Positions 33,945-42,576 of a stretch of 64,000 nucleotides of DNA are shown piece by piece. A program made the translations under genes and the position numbers. The stretch spans positions 290,248 through 354,247 of the forward strand of contig CAWFJG010000026.1 in NCBI GenBank assembly GCA_963816065.1, written 5' to 3'. The notes beneath the pieces were generated by a model. It was given only the letters and a program-made list of their open reading frames with translations. It did no database searches and had not been told where the DNA came from. The stretch's first letter is position 1; every line of letters begins with the position of its first letter. This DNA comes from Roseiarcus sp963816065. Its GTDB lineage: Bacteria; Pseudomonadota; Alphaproteobacteria; Rhizobiales; Beijerinckiaceae.

Positions 33945-35246
33945 ATGACCGGATTGAAAGACAGCGCTCGCGGCGAGCTGACTTTGGCGCCGCCGTCCTC
34001 AGCGGACCCTCTGCTGAGGCATTTTGATCGCGTGCGTACGACTTCGGTCGCGCTCGTGGGCGGACTGTCTGACGCAGACGTCAGCGCGCAATCGATGCCT
34101 GACGCCTCGCCGAGCAAATGGCACCTGGCGCACACGACGTGGTTCTTCGAGACGTTCGTCCTGCGGGACTTCGTCCGCGGCTACCGGCCGTTCAATTCCG
34201 CGTTCGCCTTCCTCTACAACAGCTACTACGAATCCGAGGGGGAGCGCGTCGCGAGGCCGTCCCGCGGCATGCTGACCCGCCCGTCGCTCGACGAGGTCCT
34301 GGCGTACCGCGGACATGTCGACCTAGCCTTGAAGCGGGCGCTCGCCAGTCTGCCGGCGCCGGCGCGGAGCTTGGTCCTGCTCGGGTGCAATCACGAGGAG
34401 CAGCATCAGGAGCTGCTCCTGACCGACCTTCTTCACCTGTTCGCCCAGAACCCGCTCCTTCCGCAAGCCTATGCGCCCGGCCATGTTCCCGTCGGCGGCG
34501 CGACCGACGCCTTGCGCTGGGTCGAGGGCCGTCAGGGTCCGGCCGATATCGGGCACGACGGCCGGGGCTTCGCTTTCGATTGCGAAGGGCCGCGCCACAC
34601 AGTCTGGCTGGCGCCGCACGCGCTGGCGGATCGCCTCATTACCAATGGCGAATGGCGCGACTTCATCGAAGACCGGGGCTACGGCACAGCGAGCCTCTGG
34701 CTGTCGGACGGCTGGACATGGGTGCGACAGAACGGGATCGAGGCGCCTTTGCACTGGCGTCGCGATGAAAGCGGCGCCTGGACCGGCCATTTCGGGCTCG
34801 GCGGAGTCGAGCCGATCGATCCTGCCGCTCCGGTGCGGCACGTCAGTTATTACGAGGCCGACGCCTTCGCGCGATGGGCCGGCGCGCGCTTGCCTACCGA
34901 AGGCGAGTGGGAAAGCGCCGCCGACGGCCTGGACGATGAGCAGGGAACCTTCTTGGACGGTCCTGGCGCGCTACGGCCCGCAACCGCCGCCGCCGGGGAC
35001 GGAATTCGTCAGCTGTTCGGCGATCTGTGGGAGTGGACCGCGTCGGCGTTCCTTCCGTATCCGGGCTTTCGCCCGGCGGCGGGCGCAGTCGGCGAGTACA
35101 ACGGAAAGTTCATGTCGGGCCAGTTCGTCCTGAGAGGCGGGAGCTGCGCCACGCCGCGGGGGCACGTGCGTGCGAGCTATCGCAACTTCTTCTATCCGCA
35201 CCAACGCTGGCAATTCACCGGCGTCCGCCTCGCAAAGGATATCTGA
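33945..35246 (+). CDS. egtB: Ergothioneine biosynthesis protein EgtB (sulfoxide synthase)
   Basis: Non-haem iron enzyme that joins trimethylhistidine (hercynine) to a thiol with O2. It has an N-terminal DinB-like domain supplying the iron ligands (KWHLAHTTWFFE and CNHEEQHQE, the HX3H pair) and a C-terminal formylglycine-generating-enzyme-type domain: RHVSYYEADAFARWAGARLPTEGEWE, LFGDLWEWTASAFLPYPGF and LRGGSCATPRGHVRASYRNF. Length is 433 aa from ATG 33945; a TTG at 33921 would add eight residues. It is three bases from egtD. Without egtA/egtC visible, the thiol donor (cysteine or gamma-Glu-Cys) is undetermined. Confidence 0.95.
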   Translation: MTGLKDSARGELTLAPPSSADPLLRHFDRVRTTSVALVGGLSDADVSAQSMPDASPSKWHLAHTTWFFETFVLRDFVRGYRPFNSAFAFLYNSYYESEGERVARPSRGMLTRPSLDEVLAYRGHVDLALKRALASLPAPARSLVLLGCNHEEQHQELLLTDLLHLFAQNPLLPQAYAPGHVPVGGATDALRWVEGRQGPADIGHDGRGFAFDCEGPRHTVWLAPHALADRLITNGEWRDFIEDRGYGTASLWLSDGWTWVRQNGIEAPLHWRRDESGAWTGHFGLGGVEPIDPAAPVRHVSYYEADAFARWAGARLPTEGEWESAADGLDDEQGTFLDGPGALRPATAAAGDGIRQLFGDLWEWTASAFLPYPGFRPAAGAVGEYNGKFMSGQFVLRGGSCATPRGHVRASYRNFFYPHQRWQFTGVRLAKDI

Positions 35247-35249
35247 TCG

Positions 35250-36233
35250 ATGCTCCGCACAGACGGCCAGGCTATGCTCCGGACGGACGATCGTCCGCCG
35301 TTCGCCGCGGATCCCGCTTTTCGACGCGACGTCCTGGAGGGACTGGCGGCGCGACCGAGGACGATCCCGCCGCGCTGGTTTTACGATCGTACCGGTTCGG
35401 CGCTGTTCGAAGAGATCACGACGTTGCCTGAATATTATCTGACGCGGACCGAGCGATCGCTGCTGCAGAGCGCGGCGACCGAAATCGCCTCGCTTGTCGG
35501 CGCAGGGCGCGCAGTCGTCGAATTCGGCTCCGGCTCCTCGTCCAAGACGCCCATTCTGCTGAGCGCGCTCCGTCCGGCGGCCTATGTGCCGATCGATATT
35601 TCAGGCGACATGCTCAGGGAATCGGCTTCAAAACTCGCGACCATGTTTGCCGGGCTGCCGATATGCCCGATCGAGGGGGACTTTACCCATGCGGTGCGCC
35701 TTCCGCCGGCGGCCGAGCGGCGACCTCGGATCGGATTCTTTCCTGGCTCCACCATTGGCAACCTGCTGGTTCCGGACGCCGTGAATTTGCTGCGGGCGAT
35801 GGCGTCGACCTTGGGCGGCGGTTCGATGCTGTTGATCGGCGTCGACCGGATCAAGGACGAAAGTCTTCTCTTGCCCGCGTACGACGACGCGGCGGGGGTG
35901 ACGGCTGCGTTCAATCGCAATATCCTGCATCGGATCAACCGGGAGCTGCGGGGATCGATTCCCGTCGAGGCCTTTCGCCATCTGGCGCTTTGGAATGACC
36001 AGGAGGCGCGGATCGAAATGCACCTCGAGGCGGAACGCGACGTCGAGTTCGGGGTGGACGGCCATGTCTTTCGGATGGCCGAGGGCGAGACGATCCACAC
36101 GGAAAACAGCTTGAAATACGGGCTGCGGGACGCCCGGGTTCTGCTTCGCGCCGGCGGCTGGTCGCCGATGACGACGTGGACGGATCGAGACGAGCTTTTC
36201 ACCGTCATTTTGGCGCAGGCGACCGCCCCATAG
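35250..36233 (+). CDS. egtD: L-histidine N-alpha-methyltransferase EgtD
   Basis: SAM-dependent enzyme that trimethylates histidine to hercynine, the first ergothioneine step. The sequence PPRWFYDRTGSALFEEITTLPEYYLTRTE and the SAM-binding VVEFGSGSSSKTPILLSAL, then DISGDML, are diagnostic, as is GFFPGSTIGNL. Length 327 aa. The first 16 residues are an imperfect tandem repeat (MLRTDGQA-MLRTDDRP) offering two starts, 35250 and 35274. It is translationally close-coupled to egtB (three bases between). Confidence 0.95.
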   Translation: MLRTDGQAMLRTDDRPPFAADPAFRRDVLEGLAARPRTIPPRWFYDRTGSALFEEITTLPEYYLTRTERSLLQSAATEIASLVGAGRAVVEFGSGSSSKTPILLSALRPAAYVPIDISGDMLRESASKLATMFAGLPICPIEGDFTHAVRLPPAAERRPRIGFFPGSTIGNLLVPDAVNLLRAMASTLGGGSMLLIGVDRIKDESLLLPAYDDAAGVTAAFNRNILHRINRELRGSIPVEAFRHLALWNDQEARIEMHLEAERDVEFGVDGHVFRMAEGETIHTENSLKYGLRDARVLLRAGGWSPMTTWTDRDELFTVILAQATAP

Positions 36234-36764
36234 CCTAGCCGCCTCGATCGGCGGGCCGTTCTCGTTTCCGAACATGACCGCGTCGGGGCCGCGACGGAGA
36301 AAGCAGGGGCGACAAGATCATTTCGGGACGATCGCATGGCGATCCTGATCCGATCGCTGGCGCCTCAAGAGTCAGGCGGCGGCCGATGGCGGATCCGGCG
36401 GGGCCCCCTTTCCATCCTGTGATCGCCCGGGCGACGCGCCCGCCGACGATCCTGCTTGCCTGTTAGCAGGCGGTTTTCTTGCGTCGTGGTTTGCGGCTCT
36501 ATCAGGAAAACCGTGCGATGTCATTGGGTTGCTGGCTTTGCAACGCGCCGGTTGCGGGCTGGAACAGGCAAAGGAACAGGCGCCATAACAGGCTCGGAAC
36601 AGGCGCCGAACAGGCAATTATCAGGCCGGATCCGGCCAGAACAGGCGAAAGGAAGCGAGGCGCGAGATCCGGCGCCGCCAGGTTGCAGAGCGCGGCCAGG
36701 AGTCCGTTCCCACGATCGAGGCGCGCCTGCGGAGGCCGAGCGACGACCAGATCCTTTCGCCGCC
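36234..36764. other. 531-bp non-coding gap containing a periodic AACAGGC repeat array
   Basis: No frame gives a credible protein. The left half has the inverted repeat GCCTGTTAGCAGGC (36458-36471). The right half carries the direct-repeat array described separately. It is flanked by the 3' ends of egtD and a truncated permease gene. Confidence 0.6.
36563..36646 (+). repeat. Iteron-like direct repeats, core AACAGGC
   Basis: The 7-bp core AACAGGC starts at 36563, 36575, 36587, 36598 and 36609; a one-mismatch copy (ATCAGGC) starts at 36620 and a last exact copy at 36640. Spacings are 12, 12, 11, 11, 11 and 20 bp, so the first six lie on one face of the helix. Before the last copy is the palindrome CCGGATCCGG. 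An inverted copy (GCCTGTT) lies at 36458-36464. It resembles a multimeric protein-binding array; the function is unknown. Confidence 0.7.
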
Positions 36765-37553
36765 TCAGGCCTCGCCGGCGTCCGACCCGTGCCGGGCCTG
36801 GCGGGCCTGAATGATCGCGATTCCGAACAGCGAGAATGCGATGACCGCAAAAGAGACGCCGGTCGTCGCGGCGCCAAGCGCATCAATATCGGGGGTCGTC
36901 ACGGTCGTCGTCAGCGCCTGCAACTCCATCGGCAAGGTGTTGCGCTCGCCCATGGCCTGACTCGAACGGGCGATCTCGTCCCAGGAAAGGGTAAACCCAA
37001 ACAGCCCGACGCCGATGACGGACGGCAGGATGATGGGCAGGACGACGTGCCGCGACGTCCGCCACGAGGAGGCGCCCAGGTCGCGCGCCGCCTCCTCGTA
37101 GCGACTGTCGAAACGATTGAAGATGGCGAACATGACGAGGAGGCCGAACGGCGACGTCCATGTGAGGGGGGCGCCGAGGCCGGAGGTGAAAGTGCCCATC
37201 GTCGTCGTCAGGTTTGCGGCCAGCCAGCTCGGGCCGTGAGCCTTCAGAAAGTCGTCGAGCAGCCGGAATTCCAGCGCTATGCCCAAGGACGTCACGATCG
37301 AGGGCGCGATCAGGCTGGCCACCGCCACGAAAAACAGCAGATCCGAACCGGCGAACCGCTTTCGGAAGGCGAGGCCGGCGCTCAGAGACAGCAGGACCGT
37401 GAGAACCATCACGACCAGGCCGAGCTTCAGCGAGCGCTCGAAAGCGCCGCTGATGTCTACGATGCCGCCGCCGCGCCAGAGGCGTTCGAACCCGTGGAAC
37501 GACAGGCCGTTCCGCATCCCAAGCCAGCGTACGCGAGCCTCGTCCTTCATCAC
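36765..37553 (-). pseudogene. 5'-truncated ABC permease (PotC-like, spermidine/putrescine type)
   Basis: The sequence from about NGLSFHGFERLWRGGG onward matches the second permease of polyamine-type importers: SLKLGLVVMVLTVLLSLSAGLAF, the EAA loop YEEAARDLGASSWRTSRHVVLP and LPSVIGVGLFGFTLSWDE. The first transmembrane helix and leading loop that family members carry are absent in every frame upstream; the region before 37,520 has unrelated composition. No partner permease, ATPase or binding protein is adjacent. This looks like a deletion remnant rather than a sequence error, and it is probably non-functional. Confidence 0.7.
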
Positions 37554-37753
37554 CGGACTTGGCTCGGGCGATCAGGATGAGGGTTGTCATGTCGCCCTGG
37601 CTGGGGAGTTACGCCTCGCCGCTGCGACGGCGAACACAAACTCGCCCCCAATCCCGCCTCTCGACCCGGCAACGGAACGCGCGGCCGAACGCCTGTGGAC
37701 CGATCCGTGCAGATATGCCTTAATCGCCGCCGAGGGAATGTCGGAGGGGAGCG

Positions 37754-38206
37754 ATGAGCTTGGACGCCCACCAGTTGCTCGGCAAGTCTCAGTCCGAGCT
37801 CGACGCGCTGTTCAGCGCCCACGAGGCCGGACCCATCCCGGATGGCGAGGCCGTGGGCACGGCGATCATCGCGCCGGGGACCCCGTTCAGCCCGGAAATC
37901 GCCGCCGTCATCAATATTTTCGCGTGGAAGGGCAAAGTCTTCGACGCCAAGGCGGGATTCCTTCGCAACGAGATCCTGACCTTCGGAGTCAGAGCCATCG
38001 TCGCCCGCGTCTATAAGGCCCCGAGTTGGCTCGACGGCAAGGAGTGCATCGTCCTCGACTATTCGGAAACGTCTCTGGTCGCCTCCCACGTCCGGGACGA
38101 GATCCGCCTCGTCGACACGAGCTTCTACCTCGGCAAAGTCTATTGGGACTCGAAGCGGCTGATCGATTTCGCGCTGGACTTCCGCAAAGCGGGCGCCGCA
38201 GCGTAA
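37754..38206 (+). CDS. Hypothetical protein, 150 aa
   Basis: A soluble protein with a good ribosome-binding site (GGAGGGG, about seven bases before ATG). It has a compact beta-rich centre: AVINIFAWKGKVFDAKAGFLRNEI, IVARVYKAPSWLDGKECIVLDYSETS and LVDTSFYLGKVYWDSKRLIDFALDF. The phrasing D-E-I-R-L-V-D-T-S-F-Y-L-G-K-V-Y suggests a lipocalin- or START-like small-molecule-binding fold, but I do not recognise the family. It is the first gene of a same-strand run leading to the Dyp-type peroxidase, so a role with those enzymes is inferred. Confidence 0.75.
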   Translation: MSLDAHQLLGKSQSELDALFSAHEAGPIPDGEAVGTAIIAPGTPFSPEIAAVINIFAWKGKVFDAKAGFLRNEILTFGVRAIVARVYKAPSWLDGKECIVLDYSETSLVASHVRDEIRLVDTSFYLGKVYWDSKRLIDFALDFRKAGAAA

Positions 38207-38275
38207 GTCCGCCGGGCGTCGCATTCAGCGAACGCGGCGAAGCGGGAGGGGAACCATGAGGCTTGGCGGGGGGCC

Positions 38276-39577
38276 ATGACGCCCCAGGACCATCTGATCA
38301 TCGTTTCGGCTGTCGCGGCGGATCGCGTCGCGGACCTTCGCGCCTTGCTCGCGACCATGACCCTGCCGGGATTGCCAGGCGCGGCCGATCCCGCAAACCC
38401 GATTCTCCCCTTTGGCCGGTTCGACACGATCCACTTCGCTCGCCTCATTGTGCTCGAGGACAACACCCTCGGCGACCGCGCCGTCTATCCGGACCTGCCG
38501 AAGACCGAGCCTGTCTATCTCTGCCTGATGATCGACTGCGACGGCGATGCGAGCGAACTCATGCGGCGGATCGCCGAGGACTGTCCCGGACTGAGGCGGG
38601 CGCTCGAATTCTGCGTGGATTTCGCCGCCGACGCCGATCTCGAGCGCTGGATGGAGGCCCATCGGATCGGATCGGCCGCGTCCTATGTCAACTGGGTCGG
38701 CCGCACGGTCGTCCAGGCCCGCGAGGAGGCGCGCCTGAGGACGCTTCTGCGCGAGGCGCTGCCGAACGTCGAGGCGCGCGAGCCGCAGCTCATATTCGAG
38801 CGCCTGCGCGCCGTGGTCGGACCCCATGTCTCGCTGACGCCGCCGGGCCCGACCCCGTCCGCGTGGCGCAACGCCAACCTGGTTCACCTGCTGGCGCCGA
38901 TCGTCGTCGCCGTCGCGCTCCTCGTTTTTATCCCTCTGGCGACCATCGTCGTCGCCGTCGTGGGCTTGATCCTGGTCCTGATCGTGCTGAGGCGCCGGGA
39001 GCTCAGCGATCCGATCGTCGCCAACCCCTACGATCCGGCCTGGGTCGCCAAGCTGCGCCTCGGCGAGGATCACGACGTCACCAACCAGTACACTGCGATG
39101 GGCTCGATCAAGCCCGGCCGGTTCCGGCTCGGACTGGAGCTCGTCATCCTCTTCGCGATCGACTGGGCGGCCCGGCACGTCTTCACCCGCGGCAATCTCG
39201 GCCGCATCGGCACGATTCACTTCGCCCACTGGGTCCTCATCGACGGTCGCCGCCGCGCCTTCTTCTGCAGCAATTACGACGGCGGTCACGAGGCCTATAT
39301 GGACGATTTCATCAACAAGGCCGGCTTCGGACTGAATCTGTCGTTCTCGAGCGCGATCGCCTATCCGCAGACCGACTGGCTGATCAAGAAGGGCGCGTGG
39401 CGCGAGATGGACTTCAAGCGTTTCCAGCGCCGGCACCAGATTCCGACCGACGTTTGGTACAAGGCCTATCCGGGTCTGACCGCGCGCGATCTCGAGCGCA
39501 ACGCGCGCATCCGCAACGGCTTCGAGAAGCCGGCGATGAGCGACGACGAGATCCGCCGTTGGCTGCTGGAAATCTGA
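38276..39577 (+). CDS. Membrane-anchored protein next to Dyp peroxidase, 433 aa
   Basis: A soluble N-terminal half, two hydrophobic helices in the middle (HLLAPIVVAVALLVFIPLA and IVVAVVGLILVLIVL, about 200-240) and a soluble C-terminal half. Both halves carry a similar motif, FDTIHFARLIVLED and IGTIHFAHWVLIDGRRR, suggesting an internal duplication of a ferredoxin-like unit. The C-terminal part has FFCSNYDGGHEAYMDDFINKAG. Function is not recognised. The gene ends nine bases before the Dyp peroxidase start, so the pair is likely an operon and may form a membrane-bound peroxidase complex (inference). Confidence 0.75.
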   Translation: MTPQDHLIIVSAVAADRVADLRALLATMTLPGLPGAADPANPILPFGRFDTIHFARLIVLEDNTLGDRAVYPDLPKTEPVYLCLMIDCDGDASELMRRIAEDCPGLRRALEFCVDFAADADLERWMEAHRIGSAASYVNWVGRTVVQAREEARLRTLLREALPNVEAREPQLIFERLRAVVGPHVSLTPPGPTPSAWRNANLVHLLAPIVVAVALLVFIPLATIVVAVVGLILVLIVLRRRELSDPIVANPYDPAWVAKLRLGEDHDVTNQYTAMGSIKPGRFRLGLELVILFAIDWAARHVFTRGNLGRIGTIHFAHWVLIDGRRRAFFCSNYDGGHEAYMDDFINKAGFGLNLSFSSAIAYPQTDWLIKKGAWREMDFKRFQRRHQIPTDVWYKAYPGLTARDLERNARIRNGFEKPAMSDDEIRRWLLEI

Positions 39578-39586
39578 GGGGCGCCC

Positions 39587-41170
39587 ATGTTCCGTCGCGA
39601 CGTCGACCGCCCCGACATCCAGGCCCTCGCCTATACCGCCTTCGGCTCGCTGACCGGCGCTGCCTATGTCCTCCTTCGGGTCGTCGACGCGCCGGCGGCG
39701 CGGCGCTTTCTCGGCGCGCTGAGGCTGGCCTCGGTCGCGGACCTCGAAGCGGCGTCGCTGAGGGAGGCGACCCAATGCGCGCTCACCGCGGCCGGCCTGA
39801 GGGCGCTCGGCGTGACGGAAGCCGTGGTGCAGCGGTTCGATCCGGAGTTCGTCGAGGGCATGGCCGGCGACCCGAACCGGTCGCTGCGCCTCGGCGACAC
39901 GGGCGCCAATGCGCCGGAGCGATGGGCTTGGGGCGTCGGCGCGCGCGAACCGCATGTGGCGGTCATGCTGTTTGCGGACCCGGCGCGCCTCGGCGACCTC
40001 GAGCGCGCCACACGCGACGCGGCGGAAAAGAGCGGTTTCGCCGTGATCGATGCGTTGCCGACCACCGATATGGGCGGCGTTGAGCCGTTCGGCTTCGCCG
40101 ACGGCGTGTCGCAGCCGACGTTCGACTGGGACGAAGCGCGCAAGGCCGGGACAAAGGCCGATCGGACCTTCACCAACCGGATCGCTCTCGGCGAAATCTT
40201 GCTCGGCTACTACAACGAATACGGCTTTCGCGCCGATTCGCCAAAGCTGGACCCAGGCGATCCGAACGCGGACGTCCTCGTTCCGGCCGCGGCGCCGCAG
40301 GGGAGCGCGACCTCGGCCGCAACGGCTCCTATCTCGTCTTTCGCCAGCTTGCCCAGGACGTGCGCGGCTTCTGGCGATGGGTCGCCGAAGAAGCCGGACG
40401 CGCCGGCGCCGACCCCGAGGTCCCTCGCCGAGGCCATGGTCGGACGGCGCATGAACGGCGAGCCGTTGCCCGACTTCGAGACCGGCCTCGGCCTGCCCGG
40501 CGTCGATCCGGCCGACCGCGGCGTCAACGGCTTCCTGTTCGAGGCCGACCCGGAGGGGCTCATGTGCCCGATCGGCGCCCATATCCGGCGCGCCAATCCG
40601 CGCACCGGCGACGCCCCGCCGGGCGTCTCCGGCGCCATCGACAATCTTCTGGCGACGCTCGGCCTGACCACCCGCCGTCAGCGCGACCCGACCTCCTCGA
40701 CCCTGCCCTGGGAAACGAACACGACGGTCTGGCCCACCCTGCGCCACGAAGACGACGCGATCGCCTCGGCTCGCTTTCACCGCATCCTGCGCCGGGGCCG
40801 GGAGTACGGGACCCGGATCGACCGCTCCGCCGCGCCCGATCCCTCGACGCCCGACCCGGACGCCGGGCTTCAATTCCTCTGCCTCAACGCCAATATCGCC
40901 CGCCAGTTCGAGTTCGTGCAGGGCGCCTGGCTCGCCAACGCCAAGTTTGGCGCCTTGACCGGGGAGCAGGACCCGCTCATCGGCAACCGCGAGCCGTTTC
41001 CGGCGCCTCCGCTCAGCGACGCGCCGCTGCGCACCGACAGCTTCACCCGGCCGAGCGCCGAACCGCGCTGCCGGCGCGCCGTCGCCATGCCGCAGTTCGT
41101 CACGGTGAAGGGCGGCGCCTATTTCTTCATGCCGGGGCTCGCGGCGCTGAAATGGATCGCAAGCCTTTGA
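39587..41170 (+). CDS. Dyp-type haem peroxidase family protein (two compensating frameshifts)
   Basis: Haem peroxidase with the dye-decolorising-peroxidase fold, about 527 aa. The distal GFADGVSQP motif with the catalytic Asp and the region IGAHIRRANPR with the likely proximal His are present; the C-terminus FVTVKGGAYFFMPGLAAL is typical. Between about 40,300 and 40,420 the frame is wrong: the neighbouring frame reads RDLGRNGSYLVFRQLAQDVR, a hallmark stretch with the haem-contacting Arg, so two opposite indels are needed. It has no signal peptide. It lies in operon with the 433-aa membrane protein and converges with the catalase-like gene, six bases away. Confidence 0.88.
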   Translation: MFRRDVDRPDIQALAYTAFGSLTGAAYVLLRVVDAPAARRFLGALRLASVADLEAASLREATQCALTAAGLRALGVTEAVVQRFDPEFVEGMAGDPNRSLRLGDTGANAPERWAWGVGAREPHVAVMLFADPARLGDLERATRDAAEKSGFAVIDALPTTDMGGVEPFGFADGVSQPTFDWDEARKAGTKADRTFTNRIALGEILLGYYNEYGFRADSPKLDPGDPNADVLVPAAAPQGSATSAATAPISSFASLPRTCAASGDGSPKKPDAPAPTPRSLAEAMVGRRMNGEPLPDFETGLGLPGVDPADRGVNGFLFEADPEGLMCPIGAHIRRANPRTGDAPPGVSGAIDNLLATLGLTTRRQRDPTSSTLPWETNTTVWPTLRHEDDAIASARFHRILRRGREYGTRIDRSAAPDPSTPDPDAGLQFLCLNANIARQFEFVQGAWLANAKFGALTGEQDPLIGNREPFPAPPLSDAPLRTDSFTRPSAEPRCRRAVAMPQFVTVKGGAYFFMPGLAALKWIASL

Positions 41171-41176
41171 GCTGAG

Positions 41177-42397
41177 CTATTCCGCAGGCTCGGCGATCCT
41201 GACGGCGGTCGCCGCTTCTCCGAAAACTTCGTCGCCGGTCGGCTCGATGTGCTCGACCCCGTTCATCTTCTGCCGGAAGACCGCCATCTCGTCGTACATG
41301 CGCTTGCGCGCCCGGCTCTGGTTGCCGAGCGGCCGGTGGTCGGGCAGGCAATGCCACGGGTTGAAGCGCAGGTTGCGGGTGAAGGCGAACTGGTCGGGAT
41401 GGTCGAAGGTCTGCGCCGGGATGTGCAGGGTCGCGACCGGGATGCGCGGCGACAGGCGCGTCGGCCACATGACCGCGTTGTTCTCGATCGGCATCAGGAA
41501 CGGGTCGGTCTGGAGTTGCACGCGCAGCTCGAACTCGACTCCGCCGCGGTCGAGCGTGCGCACCATGTTGTCACGCAGGTAATTGTCGGCGGGCTTGAAC
41601 GGCAGGCCGGGAATCGACTTGGGAACCTGGGTCAGCGGCCAGAAACTGTACTGCATCGCCTGCCCCGGCCCCATGAGGTAGGGCACGCAGGAGTAATAGG
41701 TCTGTCCAAGCGGATTGGTCTGGGTCTCGTTCCATAGCCCCTGCATGATGAAGTCGAGCAGATGGGTCGCGCGCGGGTCGAAGAAATAGAACACCGGCAG
41801 ATGCCGTCGGCTCCAATATTGCAGCCGCGCGTTGGCCATGACGTCGGGCGTGACGAAGCTCGGCGTGCAGACGGCGGTGAAATCCTGCGTATGCTTCTCG
41901 TCGTCCCAAATCTTTACGCCCGGGACGCCCATGACCTTGAGGCTGATGCTGCCGAAGCCGACGTCGTTGATGTCCGGTTCGATATGCGGGCCGGGGCCCG
42001 AGAAGCGCACCCAGCAGCGATAGGTCGCGGGCGTGGCGAACAGCCCCTTGCGCAGCCGTTCGGGAAGGCCGTCGTGGATTCGGAGCTCTCCGCGCACCAG
42101 CCCGTGGGTCTTGGTGTTGCCCGCGCGCTCGAAGCCGCCGCGCGGAAAATCGCGCACGAGGTGCCGGCGCATCTCGTCGATCATCGACTGCACCCCTTCG
42201 TCCTCGCCGGGGAGCGGCGTCTCCTCGGCGAGGCCGACCGGCTCGCGGCTGCGCCGGACGTTGATCAGCCAGGTCGTCGCGAGGGCGATCGGCATGCGGA
42301 GGGTTGCGTCGAACGCCGGCCGCAGGAACGGCTGTTCGATCCGCCGCTCGAGGTGCAAAAAGAGCTCGAGAAGCTTGTGAAGGAGCCTGAGGAACAT
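41177..42397 (-). CDS. Catalase-superfamily haem protein (catalase-related / allene-oxide-synthase-like)
   Basis: A 406-aa protein from MFLRLL (an in-frame ATG at 42439 would add 14 residues). The catalase core is seen as THGLVRGELRI with distal His98, CWVRFSGPG, DVGFGSISLKVMGVPG (with Asn-Asp before it), QTYYSCVPYLMG and, near the end, HRPLGNQSRARKRMYDE, in which R-x-x-x-Y fits the proximal tyrosine motif. The residue before the distal His is Thr (T97-H98); true catalases usually have Val there, while allene oxide synthase-like relatives have Thr. It may therefore act on organic hydroperoxides. No signal peptide. It is intact, convergent with the Dyp gene. Confidence 0.87.
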   Translation of the reverse strand: MFLRLLHKLLELFLHLERRIEQPFLRPAFDATLRMPIALATTWLINVRRSREPVGLAEETPLPGEDEGVQSMIDEMRRHLVRDFPRGGFERAGNTKTHGLVRGELRIHDGLPERLRKGLFATPATYRCWVRFSGPGPHIEPDINDVGFGSISLKVMGVPGVKIWDDEKHTQDFTAVCTPSFVTPDVMANARLQYWSRRHLPVFYFFDPRATHLLDFIMQGLWNETQTNPLGQTYYSCVPYLMGPGQAMQYSFWPLTQVPKSIPGLPFKPADNYLRDNMVRTLDRGGVEFELRVQLQTDPFLMPIENNAVMWPTRLSPRIPVATLHIPAQTFDHPDQFAFTRNLRFNPWHCLPDHRPLGNQSRARKRMYDEMAVFRQKMNGVEHIEPTGDEVFGEAATAVRIAEPAE

Positions 42398-42576
42398 TGC
42401 CGCCGCTCCCATCATCGCCGGCGTTCGCGCGCCACGCATCGTTGTCGGGCCGCGCCATCGTCGAGGGCGTGCGCGCCCGGGCTGTCAAACTGCCACACAA
42501 GGCGCGGCGTGGAAAGCGAGCGGCGCGGGGTCAAGCCGACATACGCTCGGCATCGACTTCGGCGTCCGACCGGTTC

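Noticed and set aside
36456..37580. 374-codon plus-strand open frame running through the AACAGGC array and the permease
   Set aside because: It is antisense to the permease and the repeat-derived residues are not protein-like.
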